DNA of 64,000 nt from assembly GCF_009753715.1 (NCBI RefSeq), contig NZ_WQMS01000001.1, positions 186,001 through 250,000 on the forward strand, given 5' to 3'. Position 1 is the first letter of the stretch. Every line of letters starts with the position of its first letter. This DNA comes from Sphingomonas horti (GTDB lineage Bacteria > Pseudomonadota > Alphaproteobacteria > Sphingomonadales > Sphingomonadaceae). Of the stretch, positions 23,655 to 33,646 are shown piece by piece. The notes under the pieces were generated by a model, which saw nothing but the letters and a program-made list of their open reading frames with translations, made no database searches and was not told where the DNA came from. The translations under genes were made by a program, and so were the position numbers.

Positions 23655-25340
23655 TCAGCGCGCGGCGAGTGCCGGCGTGAAGCCGCCCTCGGCCTTGGCT
23701 TTCGCGCGTGCGGCCACATCGGCATTGTCGGCAAGCACGGCGGCCGCGTTCCAGGCGTAGCGCGCCTCGTACTTGCGGCCGGCCGCCCAATAGGCGTCGC
23801 CCAGATGCTCGTTCATCGTGGCGTCCCCGGGCTGGCCCTGCACCGCCTTTTCGAGCGTCGGGATCGCGCTGGCGACGTCGCCGATCAGATAATGCGCCCA
23901 GCCGAGCGAGTCGGTGATGGCCGGATCGTCGGGCTTCAGCTGGCTCGCCCGCTCGATCAGCGCCATCGCGGCCTTCACATTCTCGCGCCGCTCAAGCTGG
24001 GCATAGCCGAGATAGTTGAGCGCGACCGGCTGCAGCGGCGCGAGTTGCACGGCCTTTTCGAGCGCGGGCTTGGCCGCGGCCCAATCCCCGCCCTGCTCCA
24101 GCGCGCTGCCCTTCAGCAGCCACACGCTCCACAGCTTGTCGGCCATGTCGGGCGATTTCTCGCCGAGCGCGATTGCCCGGTCATAGGCCTGCGCTGCCTC
24201 GGCATGACGCTCCAGCGCCTCCAGCAAGTCGCCGACGCGTACCATGTCGGCGAGCGTCGCGCCCGGGCCAATGCTCTTTGCCTGCGCAAGCGCGAGCGCC
24301 TCGTCACGACGGTCGAGTACCGTCAGGATGCCGACGCGCGTGTCGATCGCCGCGCCCGACCAGGGACTGTCCGGCCCGATTGCGGCGGCAAGCTCCAGCG
24401 CCCGGTCCGACTGGCCGACATTCGCCAGCAGGCGCGCCAGCATCACCGTCGCGCCGTCGTTCGACGGGTCGAGATAATGGGCGAGCCGGGCCAGCGTCAG
24501 CCCGACCGCCGAGCGCGGATCCGACTGGATCGCCTCGCCGACCCGCACGAACAGATTGGCGATGCCGCCTGCGGCATCCAGCGAACCGACCTTCAGCGGC
24601 TTGCCGGCCCGGAGCAGGTCGCGTGCCGCCGCGATCTCGGGCTCGTCGCCGCGCAGCAGCATCAGCGCCGTATCGTGGCGACCGGCCGCCTGAAGCGCGG
24701 ACGCGACGGTCAGCTTCAGCGCCGCCGAACCGCCGCCCGAGGCAAGCGCCTGTGCCTGAGCGACCGTCGCGGCTTCGTCGAGCTTGCCCGACGCGACCAG
24801 GATCAGCGCGCGCTGCTCCGAGGCGAGAGCCGATGTCAGCGCGCTCCCGGTCGGCGCGTCGAGGATCGCGAACGGGTCGCCCTGCCCGCTCGCCTGCGCG
24901 ACCCAGGCGCGGAGCACGGGGATCACGAAATCGAAGCTGCCGTCCTTGCCCAGCGCGACCAGCGCCGCGTCGGCGGCAGGCCAGTCCTTCGCCTTGAGCG
25001 CCCGTGACAGGTACAGCAATTGGCCGTCGGCGGGCAGCGCGCCGGCCTTGTCGAGCGCCGCAGCGGCCTTCAGCGCGAGGGGAAATTCGCCGCCGACAAT
25101 GGCCTGACGGTAGGCGCGCGCGGCGATGGCGGCATCGTCGGGGCGCGCCGTCAGCACCGCCGAATAGGCGCTGGCCGCCATGTCCAGCGCCCCTTCCGAT
25201 CCCGCCAGCCGCGCCCTTGCATAGGCCTGCAGCAGCGACCCAGAGTCGATCGCGGTCACCTTCTTCGCTTCGGCGCCAGACGCCGCCAGCAGCGCGACGG
25301 CCAGGGACAGGCTACATATTGGGGTAATTCGGTCCACCAC
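23655..25340 (-). CDS. Exported tetratricopeptide-repeat protein
   Basis: A 561-residue protein with a signal peptide (LAVALLAASGAEA) followed by degenerate helical repeats throughout. Clear TPR units are near the C terminus (LKGSALEQGGDWAAAKPALEKAVQLAP, NYLGYAQLERRENVKAAMALIERASQLKP, SLGWAHYLIGDVASAIPTLEKAVQGQP in sequence order). It probably acts as a periplasmic scaffold. The GTG at 25340 lies inside the end of the ETF-quinone oxidoreductase gene (29-bp overlap), so expression is probably coupled. No enzymatic domain is recognised. Confidence 0.85.
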   Translation of the reverse strand: MVDRITPICSLSLAVALLAASGAEAKKVTAIDSGSLLQAYARARLAGSEGALDMAASAYSAVLTARPDDAAIAARAYRQAIVGGEFPLALKAAAALDKAGALPADGQLLYLSRALKAKDWPAADAALVALGKDGSFDFVIPVLRAWVAQASGQGDPFAILDAPTGSALTSALASEQRALILVASGKLDEAATVAQAQALASGGGSAALKLTVASALQAAGRHDTALMLLRGDEPEIAAARDLLRAGKPLKVGSLDAAGGIANLFVRVGEAIQSDPRSAVGLTLARLAHYLDPSNDGATVMLARLLANVGQSDRALELAAAIGPDSPWSGAAIDTRVGILTVLDRRDEALALAQAKSIGPGATLADMVRVGDLLEALERHAEAAQAYDRAIALGEKSPDMADKLWSVWLLKGSALEQGGDWAAAKPALEKAVQLAPLQPVALNYLGYAQLERRENVKAAMALIERASQLKPDDPAITDSLGWAHYLIGDVASAIPTLEKAVQGQPGDATMNEHLGDAYWAAGRKYEARYAWNAAAVLADNADVAARAKAKAEGGFTPALAAR

Positions 25341-26961
25341 CGCCCTCCGGCACGACCCAGTTGATGTTCTGGGTGGGGTCCTTGATGTCGCATGTCTTGC
25401 AGTGAACGCAATTCTGCGCGTTGATCACGAAACGCGGATTTCCCTCGTCCTGTCCCACAACCTCGTAAACGCCGGCCGGGCAGTAACGCTGCGCCGGCTC
25501 GTCATAAACCGGCAGGTTGTAGGCGATCGGAACGTCGGCGTCCTTCAGCGTCAGGTGGATCGGCTGGTCCTCCTCGTGATTGGTGTTCGAGAGGAAAACC
25601 GAGGAGAGGCGATCGAAGCTGATCACGCCGTCGGGCTTCGGATAGTCGATCTTCTGCGTCTGGTCCGCGCGCCACAGCTTGGTGTGGTCGGGCTTGTGCC
25701 TGAAGGTGAACGGCAAGCCCAGCCCCAGCTGCCGCATCCACATGTCGATGCCGGCGAACAGCGTTCCGACCGTGCCGCCGAACTTAGCGATCGCCGGCTC
25801 AACGTTGCGGACCTTCTTCAGCTCCCTGGCCACCCAGCTGTTCTCGAGCGCTTGCGGATAGGCGGTCAGCTCGTCGGCGGAGCGATCGGCGCGGATCGCG
25901 TCGACGGCGGCTTCGGCCACCAGCATGCCCGACTTGATCGCCGTGTGGCTGCCCTTGATGCGGGGCACGTTCACGAAGCCGGCGGAGCAGCCGATCAGCG
26001 CACCGCCGGGGAAGACCAATTTCGGTACCGACTGCCAGCCGCCCTCGTTGATCGCCCGCGCGCCGTAGGACACGCGCTTGCCGCCCTCCAGCACTTCCCT
26101 GATCGCCGGATGATGCTTCCATCGCTGGAATTCGTGGAACGGCGACAGATGCGGGTTCTTGTAGCTGAGCGCAACGACGAAGCCGAGCGCGACCTGCCCG
26201 TTCGCCTGGTGGTAGAGGAAACCGCCGCCCCACGCGTCGGTGAGCGGCCAGCCCTGGGTGTGGACGACCTTGCCCGGCTTGTGCTTCGCCGGATTGATGT
26301 CCCACAACTCTTTCAGGCCGATGCCATAGACTTGTGGTTGACTGTTCGCATCCAGCTCGAAGATGCGCTTGAGCTCTTTCGTCAGATGGCCGCGCGCGCC
26401 TTCGGCGAAGAAAGTGTATTTGGCGTGGAGCTCCAGGCCCGGCTGGTAATCGGGCTTATGGGTGCCGTCGCGCGCCACGCCCATGTCGCCGGTGGCGACG
26501 CCCTTCACCGACCCGTCCTCGTTGAACAGGATCTCGGCGGCGGCAAAGCCGGGGAAGATCTCGACGCCGAGCCCTTCGGCCTGCTCGGCCAGCCAGCGGC
26601 AGAGATTGCCGAGCGACCCGGTATAAGTGCCCTTGTTGTTCATGAAAGGCGGCATCAGGAGGTGCGGGAATTCGTATTTCTTGTGCTTCGTGAGCACCCA
26701 GTGATGGTTCTCCGTGACCGGCGTCTGGGCAAGCGAGCAGGTGTCGCGCCAGTCCGGCAGCAATTCGTCGAGGCCGGCCGGGTCGACGACCGCGCCCGAC
26801 AGGATGTGCGCGCCGACTTCGGAGCCTTTTTCGAGCACGCAGACGGACAGCTCCTGCCCATTCGCTTCGGCGAGCTGCTTCAGCCGGATGGCGGCCGCCA
26901 GCCCTGCCGGGCCTGCGCCGACGATCACCACGTCATACGGCATCGCTTCGCGTTCGCTCAT
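25312..26961 (-). CDS. Electron transfer flavoprotein-ubiquinone oxidoreductase
   Basis: A 549-residue FAD and [4Fe-4S] protein that passes electrons from ETF, reduced by acyl-CoA dehydrogenases, to ubiquinone. It has the FAD motif VVIVGAGPAGLAAAIRL, the substrate-region HILSGAVVDP, GCSAGFVNVPRIKGSH, and near the C terminus the cluster ligands CPAGVYEV and NCVHCKTCDIKDP. It complements the isovaleryl-CoA dehydrogenase at 61291-62454, whose electrons would enter the chain here. Length is as usual. Promoter sequences lie in the 110-bp gap to the divergent DNA-glycosylase gene. Confidence 0.96.
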   Translation of the reverse strand: MSEREAMPYDVVIVGAGPAGLAAAIRLKQLAEANGQELSVCVLEKGSEVGAHILSGAVVDPAGLDELLPDWRDTCSLAQTPVTENHHWVLTKHKKYEFPHLLMPPFMNNKGTYTGSLGNLCRWLAEQAEGLGVEIFPGFAAAEILFNEDGSVKGVATGDMGVARDGTHKPDYQPGLELHAKYTFFAEGARGHLTKELKRIFELDANSQPQVYGIGLKELWDINPAKHKPGKVVHTQGWPLTDAWGGGFLYHQANGQVALGFVVALSYKNPHLSPFHEFQRWKHHPAIREVLEGGKRVSYGARAINEGGWQSVPKLVFPGGALIGCSAGFVNVPRIKGSHTAIKSGMLVAEAAVDAIRADRSADELTAYPQALENSWVARELKKVRNVEPAIAKFGGTVGTLFAGIDMWMRQLGLGLPFTFRHKPDHTKLWRADQTQKIDYPKPDGVISFDRLSSVFLSNTNHEEDQPIHLTLKDADVPIAYNLPVYDEPAQRYCPAGVYEVVGQDEGNPRFVINAQNCVHCKTCDIKDPTQNINWVVPEGGGGPNYPNM

Positions 26962-27071
26962 TCGTCGTTCCTCGTTACGGGCCCGCTTCGTCGCGCCTCG
27001 GCCACGGCTTGTGGCGGTTAACCGATGCAGTCGGTTGACCCAAGCGTCAACCGCGGACCTTAGTATCGGCG

Positions 27072-27821
27072 ATGGTAGGGGCGTTAGCTATAGATGACCG
27101 CACAGCCGCGGCCAGCCTGATCCGCTGGTGGCGGGATGTAGGAGTCGACACGCTGGTCGACGACACGCCGCGCAACTGGCTGGCGGCGCCCAAGCCGCTG
27201 CCGCTTCACGAGCAGGGCAGCCCCGCGAAAGCGCTGGAGCGGCCGACTTCCGCGCCGGCACGGCAGCACCTCTCTGCCGAGCCCGAGGTCCTGCCCGCCA
27301 CCCTGCCGGAGCTCCTGGACTGGATGCGCGAGAGCGCCGACGTGCCCGAGGCCCGCTGGGGCCGCCACCGCGTGGTCGCGGCGGGCAACCCCAAGTCCGA
27401 CCTGATGATCATGATCGACGCGCCCGACGGAACCGAGCTGGTCGGCGGCGAGACAGGCGCGCTGTTAGACAAGATGCTGAAAGCGATCGGCCGGGATCGC
27501 GGCACGATCTGGCTGGCGCCGTTCGCTACGATCCGGCCGGTGGGCCGGGTTCCCCAGGACGCGTTGCGGCGGCTGGCCGCGATCGCGCGCCATCATATCG
27601 GCCTGGTCGCGCCGAAGCGGCTGCTGATCATGGGCGATGCGCCCAGCCGCGGCCTGCTCGGCAGCGAAGTGGTGCCCGCACGGGGCCGAATCCACGCGAT
27701 CAAACTGAAGGACGCGACGGTGGAAGCCGTCGCAACCTACCACCCGCGGTTCCTGCACGAACGGCAGACCGCGAAGGCGCAGGCGTGGAAAGACCTGCAG
27801 CTCGTGATGAAGGGGCTATGA
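27072..27821 (+). CDS. Uracil-DNA glycosylase-superfamily protein lacking Fe-S cysteines
   Basis: A 249-residue protein with a UDG-fold C-terminal domain (about 95-245). Recognisable are a motif-A-like IMIDAPDGTELVGGETGALLDKML, an internal WLAPFATIRPVGR and the C-terminal ATYHPRFLHER. Family 4 UDGs bind a [4Fe-4S] cluster through four cysteines, but this protein contains no cysteine, and the usual GEAPG is changed to IDAPDG. It may be a diverged glycosylase or a non-catalytic DNA-binding relative. It overlaps the next ATG by 4 bp. Confidence 0.78.
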   Translation: MVGALAIDDRTAAASLIRWWRDVGVDTLVDDTPRNWLAAPKPLPLHEQGSPAKALERPTSAPARQHLSAEPEVLPATLPELLDWMRESADVPEARWGRHRVVAAGNPKSDLMIMIDAPDGTELVGGETGALLDKMLKAIGRDRGTIWLAPFATIRPVGRVPQDALRRLAAIARHHIGLVAPKRLLIMGDAPSRGLLGSEVVPARGRIHAIKLKDATVEAVATYHPRFLHERQTAKAQAWKDLQLVMKGL

Positions 27822-29617
27822 TCATGCGTCTGGCGCCGTACGCCGCCTGTCTGCTCGCCGCCGTCTCCGTGCCCGCGCTTGCGGACGGTTCGCGGAACGC
27901 GGCCGTCGAGACGCACGGCATCGGGCAGCTGCCCGCCGTGCTCGGCGATTCCGAGAAGGCAGCCTATCTCGGCGTCTTTGCCGACATGAAGGCAGGACTC
28001 TGGACCGAAGCCGCGGCGAAGATCGACGCGCTGCCGGATGGTCCGCTGAAATATTACGCGCGTGCCGAGCTCTATACGGAAAAGGGCTCGCCCAAGGTCA
28101 CCAATCCCGACGAGCTGACGTCGCTGGCGGCGGCCGCGCCGTGGCTTCCGCAGGCGCCGCAATTGGTCGCGCTCGCACGCACGCGCGGCGCGGCCGCAAT
28201 CCCCGACCTGCCGGCACAGCAGCGGTTGATCTGGCTCGGCTCGGCGCCGGCCCGCGAGCGCGCCGACACGATCAGGAACGATCCGGTCGCGGCGCAGCTG
28301 GCGCCCAAGATCCTGCCGCTGATCAAGATCGACGACCCGGCCGGCTGCGAAGCGATCCTGTCGGAGCAGGCGCCGAACCTGTCCGGCCCGGCGCTGACCG
28401 AGTGGCGGCAGCGCGTGGCCTGGTCCTATTATCTGAACGGCGACGACACCAATGCGCGCCGGCTCGCCGATCTCGCCCGCAAGGGCGGCGAAGGCGAATG
28501 GCGCGTGCAGGCGGACTGGACCTCCGGCCTCGCCTCATGGCGCCTGCGCGACTATGCCGACGCGGCAGAGGCCTTTTCGGCGGTCGCCAGCCGCGGCGGC
28601 GATCCCGATATCCGGGCAGCGGGCCATTACTGGGCCGCCCGCGCCCTGATGGCGGCCGCCGAGCCGCAGAAGATCCAGGCGCATCTGCGCGCGGCGGCCC
28701 AATATGGCGAGACCTTCTACGGCATCCTGGCGGCCGAGGCGCTTGGCCTGAAGCAACTGCCGCCGGGCGAGCAGGACGACCTGACCCGCGCATGGTCGCG
28801 GCTGGCCGCCGTACCGAACGTGCGCGTCGCCAAGGCGCTGGCGGAGATCGGCGAGCGCGACCGCGCCTCGCAGGCGCTGAAATTCCAGGCGCGGCTCGGC
28901 CGGCCGGAGGACCATGCGCTGCTGGCATCGCTCGCCGCACGCCTCAATCTGCCGGAGACGCAGCTGTACCTCGCCCACAACGGACCGTCGGGGGCGCAGC
29001 CCAGCAGCTCGGCCCGCTATCCGATGCCGGACTGGCGCCCGGTCGGCGGCTGGCGCGTGGACAAGAGCCTGATCTATGCCCACGCGCTCCAGGAAAGCCG
29101 CTTCCGGCCCGACGCGATCAGCCCCGCCGGGGCTTATGGCGTGATGCAGGTGCTTCCCGGCACCGCGCAGCTGATCGCCCGTCGCCGGGGTGAACGCGCG
29201 CCCGATCGCACCGCTTTGCTCGATCCCGCCATCAATCTCGATTTCGGCCAGGCGCGGCTGGAGCACGTCCGCGACTATGGCGCGACCGGTGGCCTGCTGC
29301 CGAAGGTCATCATGGCCTATAATGCCGGGCCGGGCATGCTCGACGAGTGGAACGTGCGCGTGAAAGGCGGCAACGACCCGCTGCTGTTCATGGAATCGAT
29401 CCCGTTCTGGGAGACGCGCGGCTATGCCGTCACCGTGATGCGCAATTACTGGATGTACGAGCGCAATTCTGGACAGAAGTCGCCGAGCCTGAAGGCGCTG
29501 GCGCAGGACATGTGGCCGCGCTTCCCCGGCCTGCCGGGCGCGAAGGGGGTCCGGCTGGAGCCGCGCGCGCCGATCGAAATGGCCGACGCACGGACGATGG
29601 CGCCCGGTGCCCATTGA
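27818..29617 (+). CDS. Lytic transglycosylase (Slt70-like)
   Basis: A 599-residue periplasmic murein lytic enzyme. A signal peptide ([15 protein letters not shown]) leads to a superhelical alpha domain (about 30-430) and a C-terminal SLT catalytic domain (about 440-580). That domain shows the catalytic Glu in [22 protein letters not shown], the [11 protein letters not shown] motif and the NAGPG signature ([11 protein letters not shown]). It overlaps the UDG-like gene by 4 bp (ATGA) and moaB by 11 bp, so three genes are packed in one unit. The start could also be the ATG six bases on. Confidence 0.93.
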   Translation: MIMRLAPYAACLLAAVSVPALADGSRNAAVETHGIGQLPAVLGDSEKAAYLGVFADMKAGLWTEAAAKIDALPDGPLKYYARAELYTEKGSPKVTNPDELTSLAAAAPWLPQAPQLVALARTRGAAAIPDLPAQQRLIWLGSAPARERADTIRNDPVAAQLAPKILPLIKIDDPAGCEAILSEQAPNLSGPALTEWRQRVAWSYYLNGDDTNARRLADLARKGGEGEWRVQADWTSGLASWRLRDYADAAEAFSAVASRGGDPDIRAAGHYWAARALMAAAEPQKIQAHLRAAAQYGETFYGILAAEALGLKQLPPGEQDDLTRAWSRLAAVPNVRVAKALAEIGERDRASQALKFQARLGRPEDHALLASLAARLNLPETQLYLAHNGPSGAQPSSSARYPMPDWRPVGGWRVDKSLIYAHALQESRFRPDAISPAGAYGVMQVLPGTAQLIARRRGERAPDRTALLDPAINLDFGQARLEHVRDYGATGGLLPKVIMAYNAGPGMLDEWNVRVKGGNDPLLFMESIPFWETRGYAVTVMRNYWMYERNSGQKSPSLKALAQDMWPRFPGLPGAKGVRLEPRAPIEMADARTMAPGAH

Positions 29618-30134
29618 CGAGAGCCGGCCGTTCCGGCCGGTCCGCATCGCCGTCCTGACCGTCTCCGACACGCGCGGGCCGGCGGAGGACACGTCCGGCG
29701 ACGTGCTGGTCGAGCGGCTGACCCGGGCCGGCCACGTCCTCGCCGCGCGCGCGATCGTGCGCGACGAGCTGGAGGACCTGACCGCCCGGCTCCACAATTG
29801 GGTCGACGATCCCGATGTCGATTGCGTGATCTCGACCGGCGGGACCGGCGTGACCGGCCGCGACGTGACGCCCGAGGCGTTGCAGGCGCTGGGCGGCAAG
29901 GACATTCCGGGCTTCGGCGAGCTGTTCCGCTGGCTCAGCTACCAGTCGATCGGCACCTCGACCGTCCAGTCTCGCGCCTGCGCGGCGGTGGTGCGCGGCA
30001 CCTATATCTTCGCGCTGCCCGGCTCGACCGGCGCGGTGAAGGACGGCTGGGACGGCATTCTCGCCCTCCAGCTCGACAGCCGGCACCGCCCCTGCAATTT
30101 CGTCGAGCTGATGCCCCGCCTGCGGGAAAGTTAG
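29607..30134 (+). CDS. moaB: Molybdenum cofactor biosynthesis protein B
   Basis: A 175-residue MoaB/Mog-fold protein involved in adenylylation or insertion steps of molybdopterin synthesis. The family motifs are [36 protein letters not shown], the [17 protein letters not shown] stretch and [16 protein letters not shown]. The GTG at 29607 lies within the end of the transglycosylase gene, and the product then starts as expected. The length is typical. No other moa or moe genes are in the window. Confidence 0.94.
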   Translation: MPIDESRPFRPVRIAVLTVSDTRGPAEDTSGDVLVERLTRAGHVLAARAIVRDELEDLTARLHNWVDDPDVDCVISTGGTGVTGRDVTPEALQALGGKDIPGFGELFRWLSYQSIGTSTVQSRACAAVVRGTYIFALPGSTGAVKDGWDGILALQLDSRHRPCNFVELMPRLRES

Positions 30135-30237
30135 GATTCCCGACACCTTCATTACGTTACCGGTGCGGTTTCTACGATGTTGCCCGGCACGCTTCGGCAC
30201 TTAGCTTGCGGACATCATCCAAGGGAGCCGATCGACT

Positions 30238-30600
30238 GTGGGCCGCCGCGTACTGTGCGTTGACGATGAACCGTTTATCCGGATGGTCCTGGCCGAATGC
30301 GTCGCGGGCCTGGGTCTGGAGCCGGTCGAGGCATCCAACGGCGAGGAAGCGCTCGACGCCTTCTCGCCTACCGGCATCGACCTGCTGATCACCGACATAA
30401 GGCTGGGCGGGATCAGCGGCTGGCAGGTCGCGGAGATGGCCCGCGCGCTGAAGCCGGACCTGCCGATCATCTATATTTCCGGCTTCCCGAGCGGCGGCGA
30501 GAAGCTGCCCGACACGATCTACCTGCCCAAGCCGTTCCGGCCGCACCAGCTGGAGGACGCCGTGCGCAGCTGCCTGGATTCGCTGAAGGACGCCGCCTGA
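30238..30600 (+). CDS. Single-domain response regulator
   Basis: A 120-residue stand-alone receiver. It has the acidic pair in LCVDDEPFIR, the phospho-acceptor Asp in LLITDIRLGG (about residue 54), the switch residue in IIYISG and the Lys in YLPKPFRP. There is no output domain, so it must act by protein contact, for example with a hybrid kinase such as the one at 1825-4095, although nothing shows this link. It starts with GTG. Its stop is 4 bp from the stop of the convergent CHAT gene. Confidence 0.93.
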   Translation: MGRRVLCVDDEPFIRMVLAECVAGLGLEPVEASNGEEALDAFSPTGIDLLITDIRLGGISGWQVAEMARALKPDLPIIYISGFPSGGEKLPDTIYLPKPFRPHQLEDAVRSCLDSLKDAA

Positions 30601-30604
30601 TCTC

Positions 30605-33600
30605 CTACTTCTGGAGCAGTGGCCGCTCGGCATCGCCAACGATCGCGAAGGCCGCCCAATAATAGGGATGCGAGGTATTCGCATCGTCCATCAGCTTGAC
30701 CTGCGCTTCCCTGAGCGCCTCGCCGGCGGCAGTGCCGGGCGGCGCGCTGAACAGGCCGGTGATGAGCCGCTTGGTCGCCTCATAATCGTCCGGAACCGGC
30801 CAGTGGCTGGCGATCACGCCGCGCGCGCCGGCGCCGACAAAGGCGCGGACCAGCCCGTCCAGCGCGTAATTGCCGCCGGTCGCGATTCCCGCCTCGCGCG
30901 TTTCCTTGACCGTCGCCATGCCGGCGGTGTCGCAGGCCGACAGGATCACGTAATCGGCGTCCAGCTTCAGGTCGAACACCTCCTTGAAGCTTAGCAGCCC
31001 GTCCGAGGCGGGGCCGCCGAACGAGGTCAGCAGCGCCGGCCGTGCGGGGCATTGCGGCCGCGGGGCCGTGACGAGGCCGTGCGTGGCGAAGTGCAGCACG
31101 CGATAGTCGCGCAGGTCCGGCAGCCGCTCTATCGCGGTGTCGGAGAAGTCCTGCCCGGTCAGCACGGTCGACTGGGCACCGCCGATCGCGGTGCGGGCGA
31201 AACGAAGCTCCGCGGCGGAGATCGGGTGGCTCCAGGTCTCGAGCGGCCAGTCGCAATCGCCGCGCGCCGGCGCGGTGGTCGACAGGAAGCTCGCGGCCGT
31301 CACCGGCGGCGCGTTCTCGCCGAGCCCCAGATAAGCGCGCGTGCCGCTTGACGGCGCAATCTGGCGCACGTCGGTGAAGGAGCGGGCGGAGACAGCTGTC
31401 GTCACTTCGCGGTCGCGGCCCAGCCAGGCAATGCCGCGCATGTCGAATTTGTCGGCGCCGGGCTTCGCGATCCGCGCCTCATAGGCATCGACCCCGGCCT
31501 GGTCGGTGACGAGCAGCGTCGGCGGCAGCTGCAGCAGCGGCCCGTCCGGCTCGACGATCAGATGCGTGATCCCTTTCAGCGCGCCGGCGCCGAGCGGGTC
31601 GAACATCGTCCGATAAAGCTGGCGCGCCCGCAGCACGTCGAACGGCAGGGTGACGAGCTGGCCGCTGTCGACCGTGACGATCGTGTCGCGCAGCTTCGCG
31701 ACCATGTCACCGAGCCGGGCGGCGGTCAGGTCGAGCTTCACGGCCTGGGCGCGATCCTGCGTCGCGAACACGGCATAGGCATCGTCGCCGACCAGCCGGA
31801 GCTGGTAGTAGGCCTCGCCCGGCTTCAGCGTCTTCTGCAGATCTGCGAGCGTCAGCGTCTGCGGCGACAGCACCCGATAGCGCGGATATTTGCTGAGCCG
31901 CGACTGCAGCGCGGTCTGTTCGCGCTCCAGTGCAGCAAGCTTGTCCCGCGCCGCCGTCAATTCCTTGGCGGCATCGCTGCCCTCGGCCGGGTTGGCAGCG
32001 GCGAGCTGGGCGACGTCGCCGCTCTGGCGCACGACCTCGCGAGACTGGTTGACCGCCTCGCGGAACAGCATTGCCGCCTCATCGTCGCCTTCGGACAGCT
32101 CGCGCGCGAGCACCGCCTGGGTCTGGGCGACACCGGGCCGCACGAACACCTGGTTCGCGGCGAACATCGCGGCCGGCGCGGCAGGATCGCTAGCCGATCG
32201 CGCGGCGAGCAGCGCGAAATAGGGCGTCAGTGCCTGGCGAACCGCCGCGGCGGCGCCTGGGACGCGCTCGCTCTCGCCGACCACTTCCTGGTAGAGCTTG
32301 ATCGCTTCCTCGGCGCGATTCTGACGGGCATAGAAGGCGGCGAGCCGGCTCTTCGCCTGCAGCAGGGCAGCCGATTGCGGATAGTTGGTCGCCAGCAGCG
32401 CGACCGCGCTCTTCAACGAGGCTTCGGCGGCGCCGGGGTTGCCGGTCATCTCCCGCACCAGTCCCGCTTCCGCCATCGCGTCGGCGCGCATGAACGCGGT
32501 CGAGATCACCCGGCCCTGGCGGACGCCGGCGAAATCGCGATCGGCGCGCTCCAGCAGCTGCAGAGCCTCCGGATAGCGCCGCTGCATGCGCAGCGCGACG
32601 CCGCGCAGTTGCTCGGCCTGGGCGTCGAGGATCTGCGCGCGCTCGTACGGGGTCAGCCGCGTATCAAGGCCGCCGGTGCGGTTGAGCGCCGTATTGGTTC
32701 GGTTGATTTCCTTGGCGAGTTCGGGCGTGATCTCGGCGCCGCTGATCGCTTCCTGTGCATAGCGATCGACGGCCGCGACCTTGCGATCCAGCTCCTGCAA
32801 CGCTTCGCCAGGCTTGCGCTGGTTCATCTGGTGGATCGCGCGGTAGTTGCGCAGCAACCGGCCGGCGATCGGGTCGGCGGCGGCGCCGCGCTGCTCGGCT
32901 TCGGCGAAAGCCGCGTCGGCGGCGGGAACATTGCCGAGGTTCGACTGCTGCAACCCCTGGTTGACCAGATACTCGGCCGCCCGGCTCGCGTCGCCGCTGC
33001 CGGCGGTGCGCTCATAGAGCGTCTGGAAGAACTCGGCCGCCTCGGCATAGCTGCCGGCATTGTTGCGGGCATAGGCCTCGGTCAGCGCGCCTTCGGGGTC
33101 GAGCGCGCCGGCCTGCACCCGCGCGAAAGCCGAGGGATCGCCAGCGGCAGTGACGGCAACCTGCACTTCGCCCTCGACCGGCTGGTCGGTTACGATGCTG
33201 GCGAGCCCCAGCTTCAGCGCGGAATCATAGCCGGTCAGGCCCTGCGACGCGTACAGCGTGCCGCCCCGGGCCACGCTGTAGGTGCGGTAATTGAGCTTGT
33301 CGACCCCTTCGCAGTCCTGGACCGAAACATCGGCCAGGCCCGGCACCTCGGCGGGTTTCGGCGCCTCGCAGCGTCGATCCGCTTCGGCAAGCCGGGCCTG
33401 ATCACCCCCTTTGAGCGCGTAGAGGCTGCCGACCGGCGCGGCCGCGTCGCGGCAGACGATCGCATAGCCGCGGTCGAACATGCCTTTCAGCTTAGCGTCG
33501 AGCGGACGGAGCTGCGCCGTGCACCGCACCCCGGCATTGCCGATCCGGAAGCTTTCCTGAATGCTCAACGGGTTGCCGGGGGCGGCATGAACCGGCTGCG

Positions 33601-33646
33601 CGAGCGCCGCGCCAGCCGCTGCTGCGAATAGACAGGACCTGATCAC
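30605..33646 (-). CDS. Exported TPR-CHAT domain protein (caspase-like peptidase)
   Basis: A 1013-residue protein with a signal peptide (LFAAAAGAALAQPVHA). The middle (about 180-560) is TPR-like helices with a coiled-coil-rich stretch (about 560-600, around AARDKLAALEREQTALQSRL). The C-terminal third (about 690-1010) is a CHAT domain with the catalytic dyad: His in VLHFATHGLV (about 855) and Cys in VILSACDTAGM (about 903). CHAT domains are separase/caspase-clan cysteine peptidases. It is the last gene of a three-gene operon after the TpsB transporter and the large secreted protein; its GTG overlaps the latter's stop (GTGA) and has GGGAGG upstream. A role in processing the secreted protein is inference. 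Confidence 0.88.
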   Translation of the reverse strand: MIRSCLFAAAAGAALAQPVHAAPGNPLSIQESFRIGNAGVRCTAQLRPLDAKLKGMFDRGYAIVCRDAAAPVGSLYALKGGDQARLAEADRRCEAPKPAEVPGLADVSVQDCEGVDKLNYRTYSVARGGTLYASQGLTGYDSALKLGLASIVTDQPVEGEVQVAVTAAGDPSAFARVQAGALDPEGALTEAYARNNAGSYAEAAEFFQTLYERTAGSGDASRAAEYLVNQGLQQSNLGNVPAADAAFAEAEQRGAAADPIAGRLLRNYRAIHQMNQRKPGEALQELDRKVAAVDRYAQEAISGAEITPELAKEINRTNTALNRTGGLDTRLTPYERAQILDAQAEQLRGVALRMQRRYPEALQLLERADRDFAGVRQGRVISTAFMRADAMAEAGLVREMTGNPGAAEASLKSAVALLATNYPQSAALLQAKSRLAAFYARQNRAEEAIKLYQEVVGESERVPGAAAAVRQALTPYFALLAARSASDPAAPAAMFAANQVFVRPGVAQTQAVLARELSEGDDEAAMLFREAVNQSREVVRQSGDVAQLAAANPAEGSDAAKELTAARDKLAALEREQTALQSRLSKYPRYRVLSPQTLTLADLQKTLKPGEAYYQLRLVGDDAYAVFATQDRAQAVKLDLTAARLGDMVAKLRDTIVTVDSGQLVTLPFDVLRARQLYRTMFDPLGAGALKGITHLIVEPDGPLLQLPPTLLVTDQAGVDAYEARIAKPGADKFDMRGIAWLGRDREVTTAVSARSFTDVRQIAPSSGTRAYLGLGENAPPVTAASFLSTTAPARGDCDWPLETWSHPISAAELRFARTAIGGAQSTVLTGQDFSDTAIERLPDLRDYRVLHFATHGLVTAPRPQCPARPALLTSFGGPASDGLLSFKEVFDLKLDADYVILSACDTAGMATVKETREAGIATGGNYALDGLVRAFVGAGARGVIASHWPVPDDYEATKRLITGLFSAPPGTAAGEALREAQVKLMDDANTSHPYYWAAFAIVGDAERPLLQK

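Noticed and set aside
31562-33631. Large + strand frame antisense to the CHAT gene
   Set aside because: Same effect; no recognisable domain, and the CHAT protein is well supported.
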